Shown in pieces: positions 52,562 to 62,756 of a DNA stretch of 64,000 bases. Made by a program: the position numbers and the translations under genes. Each line of letters opens with the position of its first letter. The first letter of the stretch is position 1. Below the pieces are notes generated by a model. The model had not been told where the DNA came from, did no database searches, and was given only the letters and a program-made list of their open reading frames with translations. This stretch comes from Macrosoma leucophasiata (Eukaryota > Arthropoda > Insecta > Lepidoptera > Hedylidae): positions 19,984,001-20,048,000 of the forward strand of contig JAWQUS010000030.1 in assembly GCA_036365455.1 (NCBI GenBank), written 5' to 3'.

Positions 52562-52850
52562 TTTATTTTTAAAGAAAAATGGAAAGAATAATTTGACTTC
52601 AGGCGAGGCTCGAACTCGCGACCTACTGGGAATCAAGTCCAGCCGCTCTTTGCCTAACTAGCATAGTTGGTAATAGATGGCGCTGCTGCTACCATAAAGC
52701 AATGCAATAGATGTGAAGGAAAGATTTGACAAATCGGGCAGGGCTTCAGTAGCTCAATTGGAAGAGCGGCTGGACTAGATTCCCAGTAGGTCGCGAGTTC
52801 GAGCCTCGCCTGAAGTCAAATTTTTCTTTCCATTTTTCTTTAAAAATAAA
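52562..52850. mobile_element. Family C inverted palindrome
   Basis: An 89-bp left arm (52562-52650, family C on the minus strand) and right arm (52762-52850, plus strand) are near-perfect reverse complements around a 111-bp leader segment. Each arm contains tRNA-like sequence; only the right one is complete (52743-52816). Sequence beyond the right arm (ATTTCACAAGCATGTGTTAA) also recurs beside the copy at 23770. Confidence 0.85.
52743..52816 (+). other. tRNA-like domain
   Basis: Same fold as at 24800-24873, with one acceptor-arm change (G for A at the first base) and a paired change in the T-arm region (GAGCC). Followed by CAAATTTTTC, a possible polymerase III stop. Confidence 0.68.
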
Positions 52851-52879
52851 ATATATTTCACAAGCATGTGTTAATGCGA

Positions 52880-53172
52880 AATAATATAAAACAATTATGA
52901 ACAATGTCACCGTAATTTATTGTGTAGTCAAATGCCTGTTAGTGTGCACAGAGTACTATATGGTAGTGTGTGTATTGTTTTATAAATATTGAATGTAATG
53001 TTTTATTTATCGATTTAATGTACTATATAAGCATTATTATTGAAAAATATTAGAGCGTTCTGCACTTTTCTTACATATAAACTATACTAACTATATACTC
53101 CTTTACCTACTAAACTACAAATATAAACTATAAGTGTGCTAAATTTCTTCGTCGCAATTTTCGTAAAAAGGG
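52880..53172. other. No gene seen
   Basis: AT-rich unassigned sequence. Confidence 0.5.
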
Positions 53173-53180
53173 GTCCAAAG

Positions 53181-53774
53181 TAGAGTTGCTACGAATAATG
53201 GTTTGGCCGAATAACCGAATAACGAATATTCGGCTTTCCCCTTGGCCGAATGCCCGAATATTCGGTAGCCGAATAATTCGCCGCAGACGTGCGCATAAAG
53301 TAATAAGCAAAACGATGAAGATGCAGAAAAAGGTTCTGGGGCAGATACATATGATTTTTATTTGAAAACTGCTCGCCTAAATCGGTCGGCAGATCTATAC
53401 AAAAGGTGATCAGCAAACACAAAACCATGCCCAGTCCTGACGAATTTCGCTAAGGTATATCTACGATCATCTCCTGGCAGTAGTCTCTGGTGAGAGGTTT
53501 TTTTCACAAGCGGGTCCGAAGAAAAACGCAATCGTTTATTTTCAACGAATGCTGCAAATTTTCTTTATTCATCACAACTTGCCATCGGTAGATTTTAAGT
53601 ATGTATATATACCTAGTCATTTGTGATTAAAAATGGCATTTTTGAGTGATATATGGTTTTTTTTTTCCATTTTATATTATTCGGTATCCAGTACTCGACC
53701 GAATACAGAATATTAAAAAAAATGGCCGAATAGGCCGAATACCGAATAATAGCCGAATATTCGTGGCATCTCTA
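53181..53774. mobile_element. hAT transposon, internally deleted
   Basis: 594 bp. Ends TAGAGTTGCTACGAATA and TATTCGTGGCATCTCTA are inverted with three mismatches. Subterminal GGCCGAATA words are repeated many times at both ends, as in hAT elements where they bind transposase. Flanked by a perfect 8-bp duplication GTCCAAAG at 53173-53180 and 53775-53782. Confidence 0.9.
53470..53600 (+). pseudogene. hAT transposase C-terminal remnant
   Basis: Across a frame change and a stop the translation gives an SSL ... SER-FF-S-AG-like stretch, then EEKRNRLFSTNAANF. This fits the C-terminal dimerisation region of hAT transposases (S-ERVFS-AG ... KRN-L). The rest of the enzyme is deleted, so the element could move only with enzyme from elsewhere. 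Confidence 0.6.
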
Positions 53775-53782
53775 GTCCAAAG

Positions 53783-54240
53783 TTCTCGCTTCACGTATTA
53801 ATATTATGATGATGATAGGTCTGTAATAGATACCCACCATTAAGTACCTACATACTACGTTAAACACATGGACCTTCCAAACGCGGTCGATTTAAAAGGA
53901 AAGCTCCCTAAAAAAACATTAATATTTAAACTTTGCCACGTGTAGAAATGCCGTTTGACACGTCACGTCATCATTTCAAATTATCATAAGGTCAACAGTC
54001 GGCGTAGGTGTGCGCGACAATTTCTAATAGAATAGAAATTCAAGATGGCCGACCACACGCGTTCTCTAAGTTCTAGTGCAGAATACGGTATGAGAAGTAA
54101 GTACCCTCTTTATTTTTTTGTGTCAGAAAAATGGTTTGGGTAAGGTATCTGCATTGCTCGTTTTTCTTTAGATGTCTATAGGTTGCAGTATTCAATATGT
54201 GATTCTTTTGTACAAGCTGTAGTATTTACTATGTGATGTG
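53783..54240. other. No gene seen
   Basis: Unassigned sequence. Confidence 0.5.
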
Positions 54241-54241
54241 G

Positions 54242-54514
54242 TTTTTTTTTTATGAATTGTATGTGACAAACAAGCATGCAGTTCACATATATGTTAAGTG
54301 ATGTCTGCAGCCTACAAAATCTACACAAAAACCAGACGTCAAAATGCAGATGCGTTGCCACCCCTGAGACTCCCCGTCATATTTCTGTGATAGTTATTAC
54401 GGGGGTATACATTACTATCAACACACGGTAGTGTAGAATACTACCATTATGGTTGCAGATAGGTAAGGTAATGAGGTGGCGTCCTCGAGTCCCTACGCTG
54501 GAACTCACCAGTAA
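54242..54514 (-). mobile_element. Repeat A, full length, diverged
   Basis: All blocks can be followed from tail complement to TTACTGGTGAG, with many point changes. Confidence 0.82.
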
Positions 54515-54989
54515 AAATATTATTGAATGGTAAGGTATCCGTTCATTTTACCGACAATCATTGTCAGGTTAGATCGAAGGGTCGTTCGGTGTTAGATATA
54601 TATTTTTTTGATGACAGTATTAATTATCATTTTATACATTTTCGTAATCAAATGCTTACGAAATAATTAGTATACGAATCGTTGAGTTGCGAAATGTTAC
54701 AATTGCGGAGTTATATATTTGTGGAATGAAAAGTATACAAAACGTTGGTTTTGAAATGAAGATTCGCGTCACGTTTGTCGGTGAAACTGAGCTTATTTGC
54801 CACAATCATTACATTAAAAAATATCGTAATTTTGTTAAAAAACAGCTCATCAGTCATAGAGACGACGTGGTCGAAAGCTTAATGGATAAGTAAATGGAGT
54901 ATCCAGGGATCGCAAGTGCGAATCTTTTTATTTATTTTTTTAGACTTCAAAAAACATCTTTTCTGAAATCTTCATAGTCCATACGAGGC
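54515..54989. other. Possible unrecognised DNA element
   Basis: CCGTTCATTTTACCGACAAT (54539) and a weaker inverse near 54770-54785 (TTTGTCGGTGAAAC) could be inverted ends; the same words occur near 44759. A 68-codon frame at 54687-54893 has no domain. Confidence 0.35.
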
Positions 54990-55203
54990 CATAACGCAGC
55001 GCGGACACTCCGCAAAGATTCCATACAAACGCTATTACACAGACATCAATCAGTGACGTGTATTTACACGTGCACCTGTGTGCGTGGCACGTAGAAAATA
55101 CCAACCGTCTCCCATAAGAGGGGAGGTGGTTGGGTGAGGCGGGGAAATCGAGCGGGACGTCGGAATGTCCATTCTATACGTAGTATTATTACATATTCTC
55201 TCC
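54990..55203 (+). repeat. Repeat F, copy 3
   Basis: GCGGACACTCCGCAAAGATT through TCCATTCTATACGTAGTATT. Confidence 0.7.
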
Positions 55204-55504
55204 ATAATAATAGTGTACATATAGACTACACGAACAATATTAGTAAAATATAACTTAGTCATAATCAAATAAGAGACGATATATATTTCTAATACCGTAT
55301 CCTAAACTATTGTTTATGGACTATAAAACTTAAGTGCGGTTGGTGACTACAAAACAGGGAGCTAGGACACGTTCAGGCTTGGACCACCAGCTGGTTGTTG
55401 ACAAAACTTCAAAGTTTGTACTTGCTTCCTGTGTTTGAGATATTTGATCTGCTCGGATGTGTGTGGGTTGGTTCTATTGTCGATTTAAGTAAATTGGTCG
55501 AGTA

Positions 55505-56077
55505 AACTGCCTCGGTAGCCTAGTGGCAGCAAGCCACTACTACTACGCTGAGGTCCTGGGTTCGATTCACGAATAGGGGGTTATCAGAGGTAATGGTGTA
55601 GAGTCCTTTATTTCTTTTTTTTTTATTTTTTATGTAATATAAGTGGCAAACAAGCATGCAGTTCACATTCATGTTAAGTGAAGACTGCAGCCTATAGACA
55701 CCCACACAATGACCAGAGGTCAAAATGCAGATGCGCTGCCACTCCTGAGGCATTAGGTGTTATGCCTCTGTGCCGGAAATTACAGGGCCGTACATTACCA
55801 CCTGACCGGAACACGATAGTGCTGAACACTACCATTTAGCGGCAAGTATATTAGGTAATGCGGTGGTAATGGGTTTTTATTGGGATTTTTCCATTTACTG
55901 GAAATTTCCCAGTACCTCGAAGTTTGGTAATGTGCCCGGAGATGTCAACAGGCTCGCCACCTGTTACATGGGCCAAAACGTAACCGGCGAATCGTGGGTG
56001 TTTGCATGTATGCTTGAATGCATGCATATACCTCTGCCTACCTCTTCGGGGATTACAAGCGTGAAGTAACGTTTTTT
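55505..56077 (+). mobile_element. SINE D split by repeat A, with target duplication
   Basis: Head at 55505-55612, body and tail at 55869-56077. The direct repeat TTGGTCGAGTA lies at 55494-55504 and 56078-56088. The order of events is SINE first, repeat A second. Confidence 0.9.
55613..55868 (-). mobile_element. Repeat A, 5'-truncated, nested in SINE D
   Basis: Minus copy from a T-rich tail complement to GTAATGCGGTGG. The first about 45 bases of the family are missing, showing that truncated insertions occur as for LINE-made copies. Confidence 0.9.
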
Positions 56078-56204
56078 TTGGTCGAGTATTGGTCGAAAAT
56101 TGACAGCAAATCATGAAATTTATAAGATTAAATGTTTTTAACCATTAAATTATTATTATTTCTAACTTTAGGTGGAATTCAATATTATTGGACATTATAC
56201 GTTT

Positions 56205-56489
56205 ACTGGTGGTAGAGCTCCAGTGACGGAGCTCGCGGGCGTAGGCACCACCGCATTACCTAATATACTTGCCGCTAAATGTTAGTGTTCAGCACTATCG
56301 TGTTCCGGTCAGGTGGTAATGTACGGCTCTGTAATTTCCGGCACAGAGGCATAACACCTTATGCCTCAGGAGTGGCAGCGCATTTGCATTTTGACCTCTG
56401 ATCATTGTGTGGGTATCTATAGGCTGCAGTCATCACTTAACATCAATGTGAACTGCATGTTTGTTTGTCACTTCCATTACATAAAAAAA
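56205..56489 (+). mobile_element. Repeat A, full length
   Basis: Starts ACTGGTGGTAGAGCTCC; sister of the copy at 33940 by shared variants. Confidence 0.9.
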
Positions 56490-56597
56490 TATATATGTAA
56501 CCAATTGGACTTGACATTTTATTTTTTAATTATTTTAATGACACATGATTGAATATTTTAATATAATGCAACTTGACATCATGACAGCAATGAAATA

Positions 56598-56922
56598 AAA
56601 GGAGACGTTCCAAAATGTATGCAGCTTGGGCCCGCACCATGTACACTATATTGAGAGATTAAGCATAAAATACTAAATCATTTTCAGCTATTCAAATCGT
56701 TTATTAAATCTTCAATTAACTGTCGTAAGTATATTTCGAAAACAAGAATGTCATAGTAGCGATATGGCAACATATTCCTGTCATACAAAAATTACGTAAA
56801 ATAAATATTTCCGACAAAAAAACAACGATTCTTTTGAGTATTTTTCTATGATTCTGCGTATTTTTCTCTAACATTTGATATAGTGTACAAGGTGCGGGCC
56901 CAACGTGGAACTTCTCCTTTGG
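56598..56922. mobile_element. MITE family M2, short form, copy 2
   Basis: Ends AAAAGGAGACGTTCCA and TGGAACTTCTCCTTTGG. Nearly the same sequence and strand as 18635-18967, with a short deletion near 56835. Confidence 0.8.
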
Positions 56923-57360
56923 CAATACTTGTAGCATTTGCATGCCGATACTTAGATGGAATCTGGTTGAACTTGTGTCTGTTGTTATAAAATCTTCATA
57001 ACTACCCATATTCAAATAAATTTATTGAACCAATACAAGAAGAAGCCTGATTTTTTGCAAAGGTTCCGTAATTATGTCGACTTTGCAACTTACAAATATC
57101 AAGTTTATAAAAACATATTTATTTACCAACGTGTATGGCAACCTTCTGGATGGTTTTGGTGTTGGATTTTTCATATAACTTAGAATAGAACTAATTAAAA
57201 TGCATAGATCAAAATATGGATTAGAAATCCGGCCGGTCTGGTTCTGATTCTTTGTCATTCACCGACAGGGTTCAAAGGCTGGCTGTTTGTTATTAAGTTA
57301 GAATAACCCCGCCGCAAAAAACTCAGTGTTTAAAGCAACTACTGAGTATTTGTCGCGGGA
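56923..57360. other. No gene seen
   Basis: AT-rich unassigned sequence. Confidence 0.5.
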
Positions 57361-57366
57361 GTTTTT

Positions 57367-57510
57367 TAGCAGGTCACTACTACTATGCTGGGGTTCTGGG
57401 TTCGATTCCTTCGTCATACGGTGTGAAATCCTTGATCTCTGGTTCTTTGTGACTTTTCCATTTTCTGATGCGTTGCCGCCCCTGAGGTATCCTGTCTCTG
57501 TGATAATAAT
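57367..57510 (+). mobile_element. SINE D head joined to repeat A scrap
   Basis: AGCAGGTCACTACTACTATG and GGGTTCGATTCCTTCG belong to SINE D. GATGCGTTGCCGCCCCTGAG onward belongs to the inverse of repeat A. Confidence 0.6.
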
Positions 57511-57789
57511 AAAAAACAATTGGAACTTTACCATTAGTGAACATAAAAAATACTTTATCTGTTCACAGAGTCAATCTTTACCATTTTTAATATCTATTTG
57601 CGAACGCTCATCCCGGTTATACAATAAACACGTATTTTAAATGTATTGATAATCTTCACAATTATCGCACGGTTGACAATAAACATCGAAATTTCCCCTG
57701 CATTGCTTACACCTTGTAAATATCTTCCGCAACTAGTGATGCGAACAATGTATTGATTTTTCTGAAAATTCTCCTTATTTTTGGAACAT

Positions 57790-58060
57790 TTTACTGATGG
57801 TAGAAATAGAAATAGAAAATATTTTTATTTCGAATAGATCTTTACAGATACTTTCAAAACGTCAATAATTTATAAAAGAGTGAATAACCATTACATATAG
57901 TAAAAGTAAAAAATATATTTATAGTAAATTCAAAATTAAAGATTTAGTGACGGAGCTGAAGGGTGTTAGCGTATAACCTAAACTATTTGCGGCTTAATTG
58001 TAGTGTTCAGCGCTATTGAGTTCTGGCACAGAAGCATAACAGCTGGGGCGAATCTAATTG
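57790..58060 (+). mobile_element. Repeat A, decayed, split by a LINE tail
   Basis: TTTACTGATGGTAGA at 57790 and TTAGTGACGGAGCTGAAGGG at 57954 flank about 145 bases (minus strand end ...TTTCTATTTCTA) that match the inverse of 46900-46960. Confidence 0.55.
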
Positions 58061-58257
58061 AACTAGTAAGTACTTACAGTCCATGCAAACTGCAAATTTG
58101 CTTGAGTTAAAAAAAAACATCGATATTTTGGTTATTCGTCGATTATTGATATTATTTATTGCAAGTCATAAATGTGCCGAAAATGTTCTAAATCAAGTGT
58201 TTCTCAGCTTGTTTTCAACAGTAAACTCTCGTATTAGAAGAAAGTGAAGGCTTTTAT

Positions 58258-58600
58258 GTCATGAGAGTGGCAAACAAGCATGCAGTTCACTTGGATGGCA
58301 GCTTATAGACATATACCTACGCGAAAACTAGAGGTGAAATGCAGATGTGTTATCATCCCTGAGGCCGAAGTTGTTATATTGTTATATACTAATAGTTATT
58401 ATTCGGGAAAAAAAAAGTCAAAAGACAAAAAAAAAAACAAAAAAATGTCTTCTATGAGTGAGTTTCCTTGTATGTTCGCTCCCGGTCAGATATGCCTGGA
58501 GAACGAGGAGCTCCTCAAGCCCCCTACCACGACACGATAGTGCTGAACACTTCGCGGTAGATAGATAAGGTATCGAGATCCGACACTGGAACTCTAAAAT
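58258..58600 (-). mobile_element. Repeat A, decayed, carrying a foreign insert
   Basis: Blocks GTGGCAAACAAGCATGCAGT (left) and CACGATAGTGCTGAACACTT (right) frame 58408-58532, which does not belong to the family. Confidence 0.65.
58408..58532 (+). other. Coding-looking insert of unknown origin
   Basis: An A-rich leader is followed by ATG at 58445 in an AAAAATG context, then MSSMSEFPCMFAPGQICLEN and a few more codons with much higher GC. It ends where repeat A resumes. It may be a captured first exon. No protein match is recognised. Confidence 0.35.
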
Positions 58601-58602
58601 CA

Positions 58603-58840
58603 ATTGCTGTTCGTTAGTCTCTTTAAAACTGGAGAACGGCCTGACCGATCTGGCTAATTTTCGTTCTGAATGATTTTTGGTAGTCCAGGAAAGGTTTAAA
58701 AGATAAAAAAATTTGAAGAATATGAAGAGGAATAGTAAAAACCACAATTTCATTTTCCTATACAAATAGTCAGTATCTATCAAACCTTTGATACATTATT
58801 TCATTCCGAGGCAATACGAAGTTTGGTGGGTTAGCTAGTC
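58603..58840 (+). repeat. Repeat J, short type
   Basis: Starts AATTGCTGTTCGTTAGTCTC and ends GGTGGGTTAGCTAGT; sister of 22598-22868. Confidence 0.65.
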
Positions 58841-59155
58841 ACCAATAAAATCCATATTCCATCGATGTACGTTTACGACGAGTACATCCCCATCCCCAAC
58901 GTCGGTTGACATTTGAACATTTGTATGCAATAAACACGACTGTTTATGTGCTTTGTCGCGTTAATTTTCTCATAAACTGAATGGGATCGACGGATTTAAC
59001 TTTACGACTTTTTAACTGACTCGCCGTAGTTTTCGGGAGTCGAAATTGTTTGACGTTTTCAGGAATGATTTACTGATGATTGTTCCGTTTATTTACGTTA
59101 TATTAGGGTTCCTTAAGTCAAAAAGTAAAAAACACGTCCATTTTTTGTATGAAGG
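58841..59155. other. No gene seen
   Basis: Unassigned sequence. Confidence 0.5.
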
Positions 59156-59159
59156 TTGA

Positions 59160-59599
59160 CAGACAAGCAACCGGGCCGCCTGATGGGAAATGGTCACCGT
59201 CGCCTATGAACAATTGCAACACCAGGGGAGTTAGTTGCCAATGCGCTGCCAGTCCCGAAGGACTTTTTGACGCCATTTTTGAAGAACCCCATATTGTAGC
59301 ACCGAGGTAACTTCAGACGGAAGTTTGTTCCACAATTTGCGTTCTGGGCAAAAATAAACGTGAAAATCGCACCATTGGACACTGCTAAGTGTCCAGGCGG
59401 TAAGGGTCAAATTTCTCTCTTCGGCAAGTAGATGTAGGAAATGAGACGGTGGCACTATATCAAAAAGTTCAACATTGTAGAGACGGTAAAAGACGCACAA
59501 ATTCCTGGGGTGCCACCGCCCACCGTCATTGCTGTCGTCGTTGTCATTTGTCATTGCTGTCAAGTTTTGATGTTGATTTTTACATAAAGTAAATAACAA
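59160..59599 (-). pseudogene. Non-LTR LINE G, ORF2 C-terminus and 3' end
   Basis: On the minus strand the frame 59599-59231 contains NLCVFYRLYNVELFDIVPPS, then HFLHLL, and later ERKLWNKLPSEV. This is the order seen at the C-terminus of many insect non-LTR ORF2 proteins (FYR-YHG-C-EELF--PPS ... LWN-LP). The 3' end (GTCACCGTCGCCTATGAAC on the plus strand) follows. It is a 5'-truncated dead copy with no host function. Confidence 0.82.
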
Positions 59600-59705
59600 T
59601 AATCGAAATAATCTACCATTATCGCTTGTTTCTCATCTACGAAAGCAAGAAAAACAATCAGATTATCACTACTGCTTTTAAAGGAGCTACAGCATGTCTT
59701 TGCAG

Positions 59706-59781
59706 CGCAATAGCAGAGAATATATTAGTCGACAAGCTCGAAAATCTGAACTTGTCGACTAATATATTCTCTGCTATTGCG
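59706..59781. repeat. Perfect 31-bp inverted repeat
   Basis: Arms 59706-59736 and 59751-59781 are exact reverse complements around a 14-base loop (CTCGAAAATCTGAA). It belongs to no repeat family I recognise in the window. Confidence 0.95.
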
Positions 59782-59964
59782 TTTATAAATTGTAAGCTAT
59801 ACCTACTATCGAATCTATTAAAATCGGTTAAGTAGTTTAGGACGGTCATTGCCCGTGGTACACTAACGGTCGTGTCCATTGCGGACGAACAACGAGACTC
59901 GTAATTTATGTTTATCAAGGTATATAAGATATACGAGATATTGATAATACTAATATGTATACGG

Positions 59965-60295
59965 TACCAACTGCCTCGGTAGCCTAGTGGTAGCAGGCCA
60001 CTACTACTACGCTGAGGTCCTGGGTTCGATTCCCGGGTAGGGGGTTATCAGAGATAATGGTGAAAAAGCCTTTGTCTCTGGTTCTATTAGGATTTTTCCA
60101 TTTTCTGGAAATTTCCCAGTACCTCAAAGTTTGGTAATGTGCCCGGAGATGTCAACAGGCTCGCCACCTGTTACATGGGCCAAAACGTAACCGGCGAATC
60201 GTGGGTGTTTGCATGTATGCTTGAATGCATGCATTTACCTCTGCCTACCCCTTCGGGGATTACAGGCGTGAAGTTACGTTTTTTTTACGTATTTT
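59965..60295 (+). mobile_element. SINE family D, intact, 14-bp target duplication
   Basis: Complete head (GCCTCGGTAGCCTAGTGGTA; B-box GGTTCGATTCC), body and 3' end (CCCCTTCGGGGATTACAGGC, GTGAAGTTACG) with a T-rich tail. TAATATGTATACGG is duplicated at 59951-59964 and 60296-60309 without a mismatch. Probably the youngest SINE here. Confidence 0.95.
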
Positions 60296-60309
60296 TAATA
60301 TGTATACGG

Positions 60310-61169
60310 ATCCCTTTGAGCGCGAGGACACCTCAAACACACTTGAACGGTTTTTTTTATTATAAGTATATGTGACTTAATTTAGTGAAATATTTATATC
60401 ATAACAGTGCACAGAAGATAGTTTTGTGGTCATAAAAATATAAATATGTAGTTATGTTACTGTTTTTATGAGCTGTTTTCATTCGTTTGTTATGAAACTT
60501 TTTTAGGTGGAGACATTTTTGTTGGATATATGTTTATGCTAATTAAATCACGGACCGTAAATTAAATAAATGAATCTTTTGCCATTTATATTGGGTTATG
60601 TAATTGTGTGCTTAAAATTGGAAAAAAATATTAGAGGGAATTTTTACGATGTGCAACCTTGACAGATTAAAGCGACAGTCTGAAGTTAGTTGCTAAAAAG
60701 ACAAAAACAACAGTCTGAAATTAGTTTAATAAACTTATTTGCGCTAAAGTAGGTAACTTTTTACGTGCGTTCATAAGTACCTACCTCATACTGTTTTTAT
60801 CGTTTGAATGCTTTTATTTGTGTGTGTGATGGGTAATGGTATTTTACCATTCAGCCCTTAATGACGTTATCATTGTAAGCCAGCTAACACGTCTAACTTT
60901 CAGCAAATCTTTATACAAATTAAATCCAACACGTCTAGGTTATAATAGCCTCATTGAAAGTTCTGCATTAAACCACCAAAGTCCGTATAGATAATTATTA
61001 CTGAATTTCGTTGAATGTTAGTGTATGGTCTTAATAGAAACACAAGCGACAAGACTAGCGGAGCGAATTGTTATGGTGGGAAAAGACATACAAAACTTGA
61101 ATGTAGATTAAGTTCTTAATCTGTTGATTGTACTATACGCAGACGTATTGCAACCCCAGAGGTTTAAGT
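60310..61169. other. No gene seen
   Basis: AT-rich. ACAGTCTGAAGTTAGTTG and ACAGTCTGAAATTAGTTT near 60675-60725 form a local duplication. No repeat family or long open frame. Confidence 0.5.
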
Positions 61170-61449
61170 CGTTTTTTTTATTGTAATGATGGAAAACAAG
61201 CATACTGTTTACATAGATATTAAGTAAAGACTGCAGCCTATAGACACCTACACAAAAACCAGATGTCAAAATGCAGATGCGTTGTCCCCTTTGAGACGTA
61301 AGTTGTTATTTTCTGTGAGAGTTATTTCGGGGACATACATTACCATATAACCGGAACATGATAGTGCTGAACACTACCATTTGGCGGAAGATAGGTTTGG
61401 TAATGCGGTAGTGCCTACGTCCTCGAGCTCCTATACTTGGAACTAGCAG
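61170..61449 (-). mobile_element. Repeat A, full length, diverged
   Basis: Complete order of blocks; the 5' end has CTAGTTCCAAGTATAGGAGC in place of the usual hairpin and lacks CTGGTGG. Confidence 0.82.
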
Positions 61450-61518
61450 CATACAGTCATCACTTAACGTCAATGTGAACTGCATGCTGGTTTTCCACTT
61501 TCAATACATAAAAAAAAT
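61450..61518 (+). mobile_element. Repeat A, 3'-end fragment
   Basis: ATACAGTCATCACTTAACGT to CAATACATAAAAAAA, joined tail-outward to the preceding inverted copy. Confidence 0.75.
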
Positions 61519-61920
61519 GTCGACTACGACCAGTTTTGAGTCGCTCTCATAGATTCCGCGGTCACTGTGGCTCCACCTCAAAACGCGGGTAACACATTTC
61601 CTCGTGAAGTTGAGCGTGTGTGTTAGTACGGGCGCGTGCGGCGTAAATGGGCCTCGCGTTGTGGTCCGGTCTAAGTTACAGGCGGCAGCGACTGTGGAAT
61701 ATAAGTTTAGTTATCATCATCATTTTAGCCGAATGTTACAATAGATACAAATAGTTTTTTTTACATAATTATTCTATCTGAATACTGTAGCCTGTAGATA
61801 TTTAGGTATATATTTAGGTATATATATTAGGTATATATTTAGGTATTTAGGTAAATGTATATAGAGAGAGAGAGAGAGAAAGAGAGATAGTTATTGAAAC
61901 GTTAGGGTTTTTCTAAATTA
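61519..61920. other. GC-rich piece, then microsatellites
   Basis: 61540-61690 is GC-rich (GCGTGCGGCGTAAATGGGCC) with no frame recognised. TTAGGTATATA repeats at 61798-61850 and an AG run at 61864-61887 follow. Confidence 0.5.
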
Positions 61921-61934
61921 CTTATGAAGGTTCC

Positions 61935-62463
61935 ATGGTAGATGAATTATGTAACGATAATACTAATTTTAACACTTGTACTTTTAACTCTCATTCCCGT
62001 TCCCTTCGATCCTCATTACTTTTGCGTCTAAATACTCCTGCACACTCTAGCAAATTTTACACTAATTCCTTCGCAGTAAAAGCTGTACGCTTATGGAACT
62101 CCTTGCCCTCTAGTATAAGACAAGCTCAGACTGTTGAAGCGTTCAAACACCAGGTGAAGTCTCATTATTTATGTTCCCTTCCTTTATATCTTGTGTTAAT
62201 CCGACTTGTTTTTGTTCACTGTCATCATTAACATTTTATATTTATTTTCTCAAATTTGTATAAGTACTACTTTTGTTTTATGTACCTACGCACATCCTAC
62301 CTTTTCTTTTTAAGAATTATCTTTTATTTTTTGGGTTGCCTGGAAGAAATCGCTCTTCTAGCGATAAGGCCGCCCGCTGTATTACATGTAATTGAAATGT
62401 TTTGTTTTTGTAAACTAATTTTTGGTGTGCAATAAAGTATATATTATTATTATTATTATTATT
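61935..62463 (+). pseudogene. Non-LTR LINE, ORF2 C-terminus and 3' end
   Basis: The frame 61935-62231 ends with FAVKAVRLWNSLPSSIRQAQ then VEAFKHQVKSHYL, the typical C-terminal motif (AVRLWNSLP ... FK) of insect non-LTR ORF2 proteins. The 3' untranslated end has a stem GATCGCT-like AATCGCTCTTCTAGCGATA, CAATAAAG, and an ATT-repeat tail (62440-62463). It is 5'-truncated at about 61925 and not functional alone. Confidence 0.82.
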
Positions 62464-62479
62464 GTATGTTTAACCTAAA

Positions 62480-62756
62480 TATTTTTTTTAATGTTTCAAG
62501 CAAGCACGCAGCCCACGTGTATGTTAAGTGATTACTGCAACCTACAGACATCTAAACAAAAATTAGAGATCAAAATGCAGATGCGTTGCTACCCCTGAGA
62601 CCTAAGTTGTTACGTATATTTCTGTGACAGATACTTCGGGGCCATTTATCGACGAACCGGCACATGGTAGTGGTGAACACATTTTTCGGCAAATATTAGG
62701 TAATGCGGTGGTGCCTCTACACCCTCGAACTACTTTACAGGAACTCTACCACTAGT
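62480..62756 (-). mobile_element. Repeat A, full length, diverged
   Basis: Minus copy from the tail complement to CTCTACCACTAGT. Its end fuses with the start of repeat J (ACTAGTCTATAC). Confidence 0.82.

Noticed and set aside
57298..57640. Open frames of 78-104 codons on both strands
   Set aside because: They overlap each other and cross a SINE D / repeat A junction.
59231..59599. Host gene on the minus strand
   Set aside because: The motifs are those of a non-LTR ORF2 C-terminus and the 3' end is shared with 12440-12590.
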